Source: Xenopus tropicalis (taxonomy: Eukaryota; Chordata; Amphibia; Anura; Pipidae). Taken from it: DNA of 64,000 bases. Below the pieces are notes generated by a model. The model searched no databases and was not told where the DNA came from. It saw only the letters and a list, made by a program, of their open reading frames with translations. The stretch is taken from NCBI RefSeq assembly GCF_000004195.4, contig NC_030678.2, positions 84,046,904-84,110,903 of the forward strand, given 5' to 3'. Positions 23,092-32,934 of the stretch are shown piece by piece (within the stretch, counting starts at the first letter, position 1; every line of letters begins with the position of its first letter). Made by a program: the position numbers and the translations under genes.

Positions 23092-25290
23092 GATCTCATA
23101 CTGTATCTGACATAATGAAAATCTACAGCAAAGGAAAATACAGAGACATCAGGCCCTGCAGGTTTTAGCTCAAACTATAGGGAATTTGCCTTTGAACTGT
23201 CTGAGCTAAGCTGAAAATCTTGTTGTTAACCTTTTACTGCCCCTGCTGTTAGATTTTCCAGGAATCGCCGATTGTACCTGTAAAATTCAATGTATTTCCA
23301 TCACAATGCTTTATAATCTTCACATTTTGTTTTAATGTTTTCTTTATATCATCAGCATTATGATAATTTTTTTTCCGTTTCTGATCATTTTTTCAGTTCT
23401 CCTAGAACTGAACTCTTTAATATTTTTTGTCTTTGTAGCATATGCAGATATGAAACCCCCCTTCCTGTAAGGTGCTACAAATATTTATATTCACCATCTA
23501 TCTCACTTTTACATTCTTTCAAACACAGTGACCTCCAAGAGCCCTTTATTCTATCTGATTTAATTTGACAACAAATCAATAGATAAAAACGGTTCTTCAT
23601 ATGTAACCTTTCACATAACTGTTATTCCATCAGAGGAGTGGAGGGGTCCCGCACAGATGCTGCTTGGTAAACTAATACACTTGTATAGAAGAACCGTTAT
23701 TCAAGAATCAGGGTGACCCTCATAACAGATAATTGATGACTTGAAAAGGTTTTCTTTGACTATTGCTCTATACAGGTGCCAGCTTCAAGCTTTCAATGAT
23801 TGCAAAGACATGCATTTATAGCACAGATTTGTTTTCTACAGTGAGGTATATTTAAGCAGTTTTTGGAAAATAATACATAAATCCAATTATATTGAACTGA
23901 GTACCCGTGTAAGGGATTATGGCATTTTATTACAATAATTCTTAAGAATTATTTGATGACCTCTTTTAACCTTCTTTTTTTTTTTTTACCTCTTTAGGTT
24001 AAATTAGGATTGATCTTGTTTCACAATGTAATAACTGATAAAAGACAGAAAGAAAGTAGAAAGTTCATAGCACCAAGGTGCTTAAGAAGTGTCAATTGCA
24101 GCAATACTAATTTTTCAAGAAGGCCTTTTATGCGTATCATAGATATGATTCATGCTTCACTCATTTAAAGGCCAACAAAGGTGTCTGCAAATGTTACTGT
24201 CGTCAACATTTTTAATTTGCCTTCAGATAATAGAACATTTAGTAGCTGATTTATCAAGGCTTGGTAAATTTTACTGAGCTGTAATACTAATTTCTGCTTA
24301 GTAAATGTTTACCCATCCTTTCAATAAACTTTTCATTTTCCAACACAGAAAATTTGGACAGGTAGTAGTGTTCAGTGCATGCTCAGCAGCAGCATTAAGC
24401 GCTATCACTCCACTGGGCAGAATAGCATTTGACTGCTCAAAGCAGTCAAATACATCCTTACCAGGATTGTTAAATGAATTAATTCAGTAAAAACCTGAGT
24501 TGCTGGGAATCCTTCAGCAGTTAGTTAGTGTTGGGAGCAAGGAATCCAGCTGAACCCTACCAGATTTGCAAGGAAGTACTACAGTTGTAGATATTCTGAA
24601 CATACTGTAAATGAAACTGTACATAAAGTTGCGTGCGTCCAAAAAAATGACACATGCTAACATTTTTTTTGATATCTGTGATTTTTGCAGTTTTGCAAAT
24701 TTTTTGCCAAAGTAAAACAGGACAGATTCGCTCATCACTACCCAAGATGGTCCAATTCAAACACAAAATGTCCAGCATGTTGAAAAATCAGTAGTCAATC
24801 CATGAGCCAAAACCTTAACCAGAATAAGTATCAGAGGTAACAGAAAGCTGAGAAAGGGAATAAAATCAGCCAATCAGCAACTTTACATGCTAATGAAGAA
24901 TACTCCTTTTTTAAAAGAATGTTCTATAAATACTCTTCAGGTGAGGAAGAGGATTGGCTCTCGGTGTCAGAAACTGCTCCATTTCAGCAGAGTATTTCTT
25001 ATGTAGATAAAGGATTTGGAATTCCAGATTATTAAATGAAGGGTATTAGCATATCTGGGAAACGCTTCAGTCAAAAGTAGGGATAAGCAAAACAGGCCCA
25101 TTTCAATATGCAGAAAAATCTATCTATTCTTTTAAATAGGAGAAAGGTAAAATGGATCTTTATATTGGGGACTAGGCAGTCTGCGGGTCTAAATTCCACT
25201 TTTGATGTCTCTTGTTATTATAAATAATGCTTCTGTAATGTTTTAGAAATGTCAAACCTATATGTATGTATATATGTATCTATATTTGTT
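23092..25290. other. Intergenic DNA, no gene seen
   Basis: Short frames only. It contains a perfect 11-bp hairpin at 24,427-24,451 (ATTTGACTGCT-CAA-AGCAGTCAAAT) and a run of T at about 23,971-23,987. Confidence 0.5.
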
Positions 25291-25294
25291 TTTT

Positions 25295-25515
25295 TCATTT
25301 GTTTTTAAAGTCCCTCCCCTTTCCCTGATCCTATTGGCTAATGAATCTGTGCTTGTGATTGGTGGATATAGGGTATATATTGTGCATTCTGCATCCTGTT
25401 TTCTAGCCTATGATTAAGTGCTAAGTACACGAAACGTGTAAGGCTATTATGTGGTTTAATTGGCTACAATAAAGCTTTTTTTGATTTTATCTACTTTTAC
25501 CTGCTCATGGGATCT
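25295..25515 (+). repeat. LTR-like repeat: CCAAT/TATA region, hairpin, AATAAA (copy A)
   Basis: In order: CCTATTGGCTAATG and TGATTGGTGG (reverse CCAAT boxes), GGGTATATATTG (TATA-like), CCTATGATTAAGTGC, the hairpin ACACG-AAA-CGTGT at 25,428-25,440, then CAATAAAGC about 30 bases on. Promoter followed by polyA signal is how an LTR is arranged. No TG...CA ends or target duplication could be confirmed. Related copies near 2040 (minus), 59,690-59,850 and 63,410-63,540. Confidence 0.5.
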
Positions 25516-25534
25516 GTGAGTACCTGCCATACAT

Positions 25535-25740
25535 GCCCGAATTTGTGGAGAGGCCACAAAGGCCCAGGCCTATGGCGGCAGAATCCTGAGGGCGGCATGC
25601 CACCCCCCGCACCAAAAACTTATAATTTTTGTTCTCCCCACTGCTCCGTATGCAAGTGCGGCCTTTCGCGCACGCACCCGCTGTTCGTGAAAAACCCACT
25701 AGAGTCAATGGAAAAGCAAAATTATCTTGCGGTTTAGGTT
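25535..25740 (+). repeat. hAT MITE fragment related to the element at 41.7 kb
   Basis: GAATTTGTGGAGAGGCCAC, AAAGGCCCAGGCCTATGGC and GGCGGCATGCCACCCC match, in reverse, the small hAT MITE at 41,684-41,815 (GGCCTTTGTGGCCTCGCCAC). No terminal duplication is preserved. Frames 25,505-25,737 are shadows. Confidence 0.55.
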
Positions 25741-25781
25741 TTTTGTCAGGACAAGTTCAGAGTTTCATGCAGGCTTCCTGC

Positions 25782-26066
25782 CAGTGTCGGACTGGCCCAC
25801 CAGGATACCAGGAAATCTCCCAGTGGGCCCAGGTGTCAGTGGGCCCTCCTGCCCTTTACCAAATGGCCTGCTATATGGTCATTTCCTATTTCTAAATGGA
25901 AATGAAGAGGAGAAATAGATGGAAGAATAGATGCTAGCATGTACAGTAAATAAAAGAGACTAGGAGAATAAAGAGGTTGGGCGAGGAAAGGAGGAAAAAT
26001 AGTTTGGAGAGGGGGCCTATGGTATAAGGTTTTCTGGTGGGCCCCTGGGGTCCCAGTCCAACACTG
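25782..26066 (+). mobile_element. hAT MITE (CAGTGTTGGACTGG family), copy 1
   Basis: Ends CAGTGTCGGACTGGCCCACC and CCCAGTCCAACACTG. 285 bp, no coding capacity. Left flank CTTCCTGC (25,774-25,781); right flank GACCTGCT (26,067-26,074). These do not match each other, which is unusual for a hAT. The left flank equals the right flank of copy 2 at 34,883, and the right flank matches copy 2's left flank at 6 of 8. Copies 1 and 2 differ at only about nine positions. Confidence 0.9.
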
Positions 26067-26785
26067 GACCTGCTCCTCAACTCCTCTCTCATTCCCTCCT
26101 CACACGCTCGCATTCAAGACTTTGCAAGGGCTGCCCCCCTTCTCTGGAATTCGCTCCCACAATCTGTCAGATTTTTCCCAATCTCTCTGCCTTCAAAAGA
26201 TCTCTAAAAATGCATTTATTTTGAGAAGCTTAGCCTAATTTAGCTTAACATAACCTCAGTGTGCTGCTAAAAGCAATACCCTGTGCCACATCTCTCACCT
26301 TGCTTAACTCTGATCTTGGACCACAGAGGCCTTATCCGCACACCCTAGCGCTCCAAATTTCTATGTCCGGTGCACACTGCTGAGGGGATCGGCACCCCCC
26401 AAAAACACTGTAACAACAAAAAAGCAGATGGCACTCAGGACTGCAAACAAGGGTAAAACCCTTTTTTTATAGTTTATTGCGGAAGTGCACTTCCGCAATA
26501 AACTACAAAAAAAAGGGTTTTACCCTTGTTTGCAGTCCTGAGTGCCATCTGCTTTTTTGCTTTTTTGTTGTTAACTCTGATCTTGCCCATTCCCACACCT
26601 TGTGTCTCAACCCTCTCTCCTTGTAGATTGTAAGCTCTTTTGGCCAGGGCTCTTTTTACCTCTTGTATCGGTTATTAGTTGCGTTATATGTTACTCTGTA
26701 TGTCCAATGTATGAAACCCACTTATTGTACAGCGCTATGGAGTATGTTGGCACTTTATAAATAAATGTTAATAATAATAAGCTCT
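26067..26785 (+). pseudogene. L2-type LINE 3' end, plus strand
   Basis: Sense-strand L2: CTGCTCCTCAACTCCTCTC, GCAAGGGCTGCCCCCCTTCT, CTCTGGAATTCGCTCCCAC (the conserved C-terminal N-LP region), then the 3' UTR with GATTGTAAGCTCTTTTGGCC, TACAGCGCTATGGAGTATG, GGCACTTTATAAATAAATG and a (TAA)n tail. It matches, in opposite orientation, 32,935-33,360. It is interrupted by a 252-bp insertion at 26,319-26,570. Its 5' continuation is not adjacent; it lies at 34,727-34,882, beyond hAT copy 2. Confidence 0.85.
26319..26570. mobile_element. Insertion in L2 carrying a 160-bp near-perfect hairpin
   Basis: Flanked by an exact 15-bp duplication TTAACTCTGATCTTG (26,304-26,318 and 26,571-26,585), a length expected of LINE-mediated retroposition. 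The first ~93 bp (GACCACAGAGGCC onward) are unlike the rest. From about 26,412 to 26,572 the sequence folds on itself: arms of about 76 bp centred on GGAAGTGCACTTCC, the right arm having an extra GCTTTTTT. The arms contain CAATAAAC and GAGTGCCATCTGC words. Confidence 0.8.
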
Positions 26786-27324
26786 TGGGGCATCATTCAT
26801 GGGCATGGCCTAATGTCTGTCTGTGCAAAGATATAACATAAATGTCAGTGTAGGAATTATAGGAATTTCTCTATATTTTATTACACATAATGGGGCATTA
26901 GTTTTAGCCCAGGACACAAATGCTAAAGTGCTTAGTAGCACAAGTGCGTTCCCCTAAGTGCTTACTTAGGAGAAACCGGGTGGACAATGTACTCTGCTCC
27001 TCACGCTGAATTTTGGCAGAGCCAATTTATGATTCCTTTAGTAACATTGACTAAGAGAAATATATTTTGGGAAGTTTTAAAAAAAATACATGGAAAATAT
27101 ACATTATTTCAAAATGTTTTTCAATAATTTAGTTTTCCTTTGAGCGGATATTAAAGTAAAAGTGTGTATAGCTGACAGAATATTTATCGGCATTTATTCA
27201 CTATGTAATACAGCTGCAGTCACTCTGACTAAAAGTGAATCTTGTAAGCTCCTGTTTCTCAATGTTGGACAAGGTACTCGGTGCTGGGAGTATTCAGATT
27301 TCAGAAAATGTATTAATTTCAGGT
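26786..27324. other. Intergenic DNA, no feature recognised
   Basis: The frame 27,162-27,431 runs into the T2 end and is not a gene. Confidence 0.5.
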
Positions 27325-27458
27325 TTAAAGGACATGTAAACCCCAATAATAAATTTTTGCCTAATAAAAGAAAACTTAATTCTAAGCAACTTTGCAATAT
27401 ACATTCATTACATATTTGTAATGGTTTTTGAGTTATTTGTATATATAATTGCTATTAA

Positions 27459-28740
27459 CCCTTTAATTGCCAGCAGAATTTGACATTTCGGTTCCCCTCA
27501 GTGCCAGACATTTTGTAAACATTCTGTGCTCTCTCAATTTAGGGGCTTTTACTGGGGGAAGGGTTTAGGTAGGCAAACTATATATTGTTTTTTTCTGGAG
27601 AACCTGAGTTTTCCAAATCTGCTAAAAAAAATGCTATTTTTCTTGATATAAGGATTTATACCAGAAACATATTTTATTTTATGGACAAAATTTCAACTGA
27701 TTTGGAAAGCCTCATGTCTCCGGAACGTGCCAATACCTGATATGTATAGTTTTATGGAGATTTCTGACTTCTATAGATCAAAAACTCCCAGCAGTAAATT
27801 ACTAAATTTTCAAAGCATTACAGCAGAATACGGCATACTTTAGATTCCAAAGCCAAAAATCCTGGAACATTAGGTTTACCCCAGGAAACCCAGGCAATGC
27901 TTTACTGAAATTAGTATTTTCTATAAAAAATTAAGAAAATTCTAAAAAATCGCCTCAAATCTTCCACTTTCAAACATCATATCTCCCACATAACATTAGA
28001 TACCAAGAAAACACACCCTAAATATGAAAGCCAAGGGTCCGCTGAACAGTTTATGTGCCATAAGACCATAAGACCCCCTAACAGTACGGAGACCCTAGAA
28101 AACCATATATTTTCCAAAAGTACACATTCTGACAAAACAAAAGTAGGTAAATACAACTTTCTACTGAAAACTATCAAACTACAGAGCTATGCTAAACAGA
28201 ACGGTTTATGTGACATTTCTGAAAATCGTCACAAAGCTTGCATGTTGCCCCATTATGTACCCCCACATTTAGTAACGTACCAACATAAAACACAAAGTAT
28301 GAACGCCAGGGGTCTACTAAACAGTTTGGTAAATCTGTCCATGTGCAAAGATAAGTAATAAAGAACAATGTGAAATGCAATAAAATTGATAAAAATAAAA
28401 AAAAAATCACTAAAATCATTTTTTTTTTGAGTATTTTGGCTTGGGCAAATACGTTTTACAGACAAAGTCAAGCGAACAACAACTATGCATAACTAAAAAT
28501 GCAATAAAATGGCTAAAAATGTAATAAAATACCTAAAAATGCACCAAAATCACAGAAAATGTAGTAGAAACACCAAAATAATACACAAAAGGTATTGTGC
28601 AGTGTGGTTAGCCCTGGGGGCTCTGGCGTTTGAAACAGTGTAACACAAGCAGCAGACTGACAGACCTGACTTGCTGGAGGAGCCTGGCACTTGCAGCATT
28701 GTTTAAAAAGTAACAACCAGGAGTTCAGCAAATGCTGCTT
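27459..28740. mobile_element. Probable piggyBac-like MITE inserted at the T2 centre
   Basis: The host palindrome centre is expected to be GCTATTAATAGC. The insert is bounded by TTAA on the left (27,455-27,458) and TCAA on the right (28,741-28,744), so a TTAA target with one later change. It starts CCCTTTAATTGCCAGCAG, like piggyBac ends. The right end AGCAAATGCTGCTT is only partly complementary. Inside are two related blocks (GGGTCCGCTGAACAGTTTATG at ~28,036 and GGGGTCTACTAAACAGTTTGG at ~28,309). No transposase frame. Confidence 0.5.
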
Positions 28741-28763
28741 TCAATAGCAATTACATATACAAT

Positions 28764-30704
28764 CTAGTAAGTAAGTTTGAGAACAAACTTCATGTTGGAT
28801 TAAAAAACATGAAGTCACTGAATGGGCTCTGCCCACTTTCTCTAACCTTGGGCCACAGTTATATAGTAAAAACCACTGTGCAAAGTTTGGGGACCCTGGT
28901 TTTAATAGTGTCTGGAAATGGATTGGCTATTGGTGGCTCCGCCCACTTGTTCTAACCCTGAATATGTAGTCAGCCAGTGACTGACTGTGCAAAGTTTGGG
29001 AACCCAGACATAAATAGTGTGAGAAAAGCAGCATTTTAAATTTACACAAAAGAAATTCAATAGGTGAAGTCTGATTGGCTGTTGGTGGCTCCACCCATAA
29101 AAATGCAGTCCCCTAGTGGCCCTGGCGTTAATACTGTGAGAATGGCAGCAGGTTGAATTTCCCCATTGAAAATCAATCAAAATCTGATTGGCTGTTTGTG
29201 GCTCCACCCACTTTTTCTAACCGCAGTTAACAGGTGACTAGCTCTGCAAAGTTTGGAGACCTTAGTATTAATATTTAAAGAATAGCAGGAGTTTAAATTT
29301 AAACATATGAAGTCTATAGGTGAAATCTGATTGGCTGTTGTTGGCCCTGCCCACTTTTCTTAACTTGGAACATAGTCACCCAGTGACAAACTGTGCAAAG
29401 TTTGGGGACCCTGACATTAAACATGTGAGAATGGCAGCAGTTAAAATTTCCATACTGAAAACAATAAAAGACATGTGATTGGCTTTTGGCGGCCCCGCCC
29501 ACTTTCTCTAATCTTGAATACAAAGTCACCCAGTGACTGACTGTGTAAAGTTTGCGAACCCTGGCATCAAACCATTAAAGTTCAATAGGTGAAATCTGAT
29601 TGGCTGTTGGTGGCTCCGCCTAGTTTTTCAAAACTAAAACTGCAGTCCTCTATTGACAAACTGTGAAAAGTTTGGGGACCCTGGTGTTAATACTGTGAGA
29701 ATGGCAGCAGGTTGAATTTCCCCATTAAAAGTCAATAGGTAAAATCTGATTGGCTGTTGGTGGCTCCATCCACTTAAAAAAATACCAAAAACCTTAAATG
29801 TGTAGTCACCCAGTGTCTGACTGTGCAAAGTTTGGGAACCCTGGCAACAAACCAATAAAAATCAATAGGTGAAATCTGATTGGTTGTTGGTGGCTCTGCC
29901 CACTTTTCAAAACTAAAAATGCAGTCCCCTAGTGACCAACTGTGAAAAGTTTGGGGACCCTGATGTTAATTCTGTGAGAATGGCAGCAGGTTGGATTTCC
30001 CCATTGAAAGTCAATAGGTAAACTCTGATTGACTGTTGGTGGCTCCACCCACTTTTCCTAACCTTTAACCGCAGTTACCTGGTGCCTAAGTCTGCAAAGT
30101 TTGGGGACCCTGGTGTTATTACTGTGAGAATGGCAGCAGGTTGGATTTCCACCAAGTCAATAGGTAAAATCTGATTGGCTGTTCACAGCTCCGCCCACTT
30201 TTGGGCATCCAACAATCATCATATTTTCATTCAGGCTGACCCCATGACTGTGTGATTCAAGTTTGGGGAGTGTCGCCTCAAAGCTGTAAGATTGGCAGCA
30301 GTTTCAATTTCCCCATTAAAGTCAATGGGTGAAACTTGATTGGCTGTTGTTGGCCCCTCCCACTTTGGGGTCATCCAACAAATGTCGCTGTTTCATTCGT
30401 AGTGACCCCATGATTATGTTATTCAAGTTTGGGGGGTGTAGCTTCAAAGCTGTAAGTGTGGCAGCAGTTTGAAAATCTTCCCTTTAAAAGTCAATGGGAA
30501 AATTGGGGGGTTCGGAGCGGCGCCACAAAAAGACGGGGGGCCGGATCGCTTAGAAAAGCACAAGCAACCTGCTCCGCTATAGGGCGAAGAAGTGTGGGGA
30601 GTTTGGGTGTTCTACCCCTAAAACTGTAGGAGGAGTAGCGTTTAGAAAATGGGGGGCGCTAAGAAGAAGAAGAAGCGGAAGAAGAAGCCAAAGTGGAAGA
30701 ACAG
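28764..30704 (-). mobile_element. Tandem-repeat-bearing Helitron/HINE-like element, copy 2
   Basis: Inverted relative to copy 1 (9628-10,604) and twice as long. It begins (as read on +) CTAGTAAGTAAG, then the stem-loop AACTTCATGTTGG ... AACATGAAGT (28,786-28,817). About eleven units of 110-170 bp follow, each with GATTGGCTGTTGGTGGCTCC, a CCGCCCAC-type box and TGCAAAGTTTGGGGACCCTG. It closes with TCGCTTAGAAAAGCACAAGC, TCCGCTATAGGGCGAAGAAG and a GAA-rich tail ending GAAGAACAGT. Homology with copy 1 stops at CTAG on one side and ACTGTTCTTC on the other. Frames on the minus strand here (28,902-29,855) arise from the units and are not genes. Confidence 0.65.
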
Positions 30705-30997
30705 TCAACCCAACATAATAACTATTAAAGCACTAATAATGTTTAACAAATTGATATTGAAAGTTGCTTCAAATTATGTTTTCTTTTATAAGGCAAAAAC
30801 ATTTTTTTGAGGTTGACATGTCCTTTATGAAAATATATGAATGTAAATTTTTCAGAAAATGTATTGTATTAACTCCAAAAATATAGATAAATTAGGTAAA
30901 TTTTGTTGCATGTTGAAATTTCATATTACAAAACAACCCATATGATAAAAAGGGCCCATTGACTTCAATGTATCTTGTTTTGCAAAACATTCACTCG

Positions 30998-31099
30998 AGC
31001 CAGTATAGTCCTCCACACCCGTGGAGATTATTCATACTGGCTCCCATTCACTCAAGCCAGTATAGTCCTCCACAACCATGGAGATTATTCATACTGGCT
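30998..31099. repeat. Two tandem 57-bp hairpin units
   Basis: AGCCAGTATAGTCCTCCAC, then GTGGAGATTATTC and ATACTGGCT, repeated with starts at 30,998 and 31,055. Within each unit GCCAGTAT pairs with ATACTGGC, and CTCCAC with GTGGAG, giving a nested hairpin. Confidence 0.8.
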
Positions 31100-31310
31100 T
31101 ATCACTCACTCACACATTCACACACTAAGGGTAGGGGGATCCTATCTGTATGTTTTTGGAGTGTGGGAGGAAACCGGAGAACACCCACGCAGGCACGGGG
31201 AGAACATACACTTAAACTCCTTACAGACGGTGCCCTGGCCAGGATTGAACTCGTGACCAGTGCTTCTGTAAGGCAGCAGTGCTACTCACTGCGCCACTGT
31301 GCTGCCCAGT
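31100..31310 (-). mobile_element. tRNA-derived SINE of a widespread vertebrate type
   Basis: On the minus strand it starts GGGCAGCACAGTGGCGCAGT (A-box-like TGGCGCAGTGAGTA) and has GAGTTCAATCC as a B box about 35 bases on: the internal RNA polymerase III promoter of a tRNA-type head. The body follows: GTATGTTCTCCCCGTGCC, GGTTTCCTCCCACACTCCAA. The same body occurs in SINEs of many fish and amphibians. The 131-residue plus-strand frame across it (30,959-31,354) is not a gene. Confidence 0.8.
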
Positions 31311-32439
31311 TAACTGACTGCCCATATAGTAATCTTGTCTTTTCCAGCTCATGATGTCATCAGTGCAGCTTTCAGATAGGGCTACTTGTTCTATGGAGCA
31401 ACACTGGGGCTGACAGTATCCCAAAATGCAGCCTTTTCTCCTACGGTAGTATCATATTCCCCCTTCCTTTAACTGTATAATGTCAAATATACAATTGGTT
31501 TACAATGTGTTTTACTGTTTTAATGAGGGCTGGGCAAGTCCTTTCCCTCTCCCACAAGAAACAGTCATAACTGTAAGTGACAAACAGAACTGTGCAGTAG
31601 CAGCAGCCCAAGTGTGTATTTAGTGGCGCTGCCCCAAACTGGAAGGTTATACTGTGCCCCAATATCAGCAGTTGTCTCATTCCCAGCACTTTTATTTCCA
31701 TGCAGCTTCTACTGTGTAACAGTCTCCATTAAAGCACTAGCTGTTGGATACTATGGTACGGCCCTCCTCCTGCCAGCAACAACTCCCTTCAACCTTATAT
31801 TATACATTGGGGGGGAAAAAAACATGACGATTCCTGTCCCTTTGCAAGATGCCCCCTAAGACCTGATAGTGCCAGACATGATGGGTCTCATCAAAGGCTA
31901 TTATAATGTGAAAGTTATTTGATCAAATATCCCTGGGTGGTCAGACTGATGTTAGAGGGGTTTCAGCCATTTCCAGATCTCTATAATAACTAAAAACACT
32001 GAGACTGTTTGCCAGTGATATGAAGGTGGAGGGAACAATAAAATCTCTTTAATTGTCACCTTGTGCCGAGTTAAGATGGGCAACATAAGTTCTGTTCACA
32101 TGAGCAGGTGGAAAGGGGCTGCATCTGGGCAAACTGATGGGCTGTAGTTACGATTAAACTAAATAAGAGGAGTTTGTTCTGTTTGCCTTTTTTTTTTTTT
32201 ATTTGTCCACAACCAGCAGATGTGTTTTCTGCAACATGCAAATATTTCATTTTGCTCTTATCTGCACTCTTGCATTTTTTTGACAACTTTTCTACCCCCT
32301 ACAGATCTGGCAAATGACTTTTACTTTTCTTCTAGAAGTCATTGGCCCATCTATTCATTGGCTGGTCAATGTATGTTAAATACTTATCATACCCTGGACA
32401 TCTGTGTACAATATAAAATAAATGGAAGGATGCCGCATA
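31311..32439. other. Intergenic DNA, no gene seen
   Basis: Frames up to 81 residues without recognisable domains. A T run lies near 32,191. Confidence 0.45.
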
Positions 32440-32595
32440 TGTAAAAAAAATCACTGTTTGCCCAGTAGCAGTAACCCATAGCAACCACTAAGATGTTTGC
32501 TTTTAAATAGGTGACCAGCAATTCTAAATGCCGATTGGTTGCTATGGGTGATTGCTCCTGGGCAAACTTAGTCACTTTTTTTTTACATAGCCCCC
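32440..32595. mobile_element. Fold-back MITE (TTTGCCCAGTAGCAGTAACC family)
   Basis: GTTTGCCCAGTAGCAGTAAC, CCCATAGCAACCACTAAG and, in reverse, GGTTGCTATGGGTGATTGC, TCCTGGGCAAACTTAGTCAC form a long inverted repeat. It ends ACATAGCCCCC. Common non-coding Xenopus MITE. Confidence 0.75.
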
Positions 32596-32664
32596 AGTGT
32601 TCTGTCTATTAATGCGCTAAATCAAAATCATCTTCAGCTTCTAATCCAGGTAGAATGGTGGTTT

Positions 32665-32750
32665 TTAAGGGATTCTGGCATGGGAAAACACATAGATTTC
32701 AATGCAGGATTCTGCAGGAGAAGCTCTATTAACTGATGCTTTTTGAAACG
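32665..32750 (+). repeat. T2-type MITE fragment
   Basis: TTAAGGGATTCTGGCATGGG, then ATTTCAATGCAGGATTCTGC and GAAGCTCTATTAACTGATGC match the right part of the T2 MITE at 60,378-60,982. Most of the element is deleted. Confidence 0.6.
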
Positions 32751-32934
32751 CATATTAAGCATGTTGAACTGGCCAGTGGGTTAGTGTGTAACCAGATAAA
32801 CACTTCTGTGGACTTTGCCAGTTGATATTCATAAAGCATGACCATCAAACTGGGGAGAGAAAGAGAGATCTATATTTTCTTTTCTGAAGCCAGAACTTAG
32901 AAGCAGATTCAAAAAGCATTGCAGCCTACTTATT

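Larger units (their letters stand above)
27325..30828. mobile_element. T2-type MITE split by two other elements
   Basis: Left end TTAAAGGACATGTAAACCCC with GAAAACTTAATTCTAAGCAA and TTTGTATATATAATTGCTATT (27,325-27,456). Right end, in reverse: AATAGCAATTACATATACAA (28,743-28,762), then after an insert GAAAGTTGCTTCAAATTATG and GGTTGACATGTCCTTTA (to 30,828). The host MITE is itself a long palindrome of about 270 bp. Two insertions, 27,459-28,740 and 28,764-30,704, expanded it to 3.5 kb. Confidence 0.7.

Noticed and set aside
26412..26572. Possible microRNA precursor or terminator
   Set aside because: The hairpin is far longer and more perfect than a pre-miRNA and sits in a target-duplicated insertion in a LINE.
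28902..29855. Three 71-101-codon minus frames with repeated CHSH and VPKLCTV words
   Set aside because: They are products of the tandem units of the HINE-like element.
31245..31310. tRNA-like sequence on the minus strand
   Set aside because: A and B boxes are present, but the acceptor and anticodon stems are not, and it is joined to a SINE body.
30959..31354. 131-codon plus frame
   Set aside because: It runs through tandem hairpins and antisense to the tRNA-type SINE; no domain.
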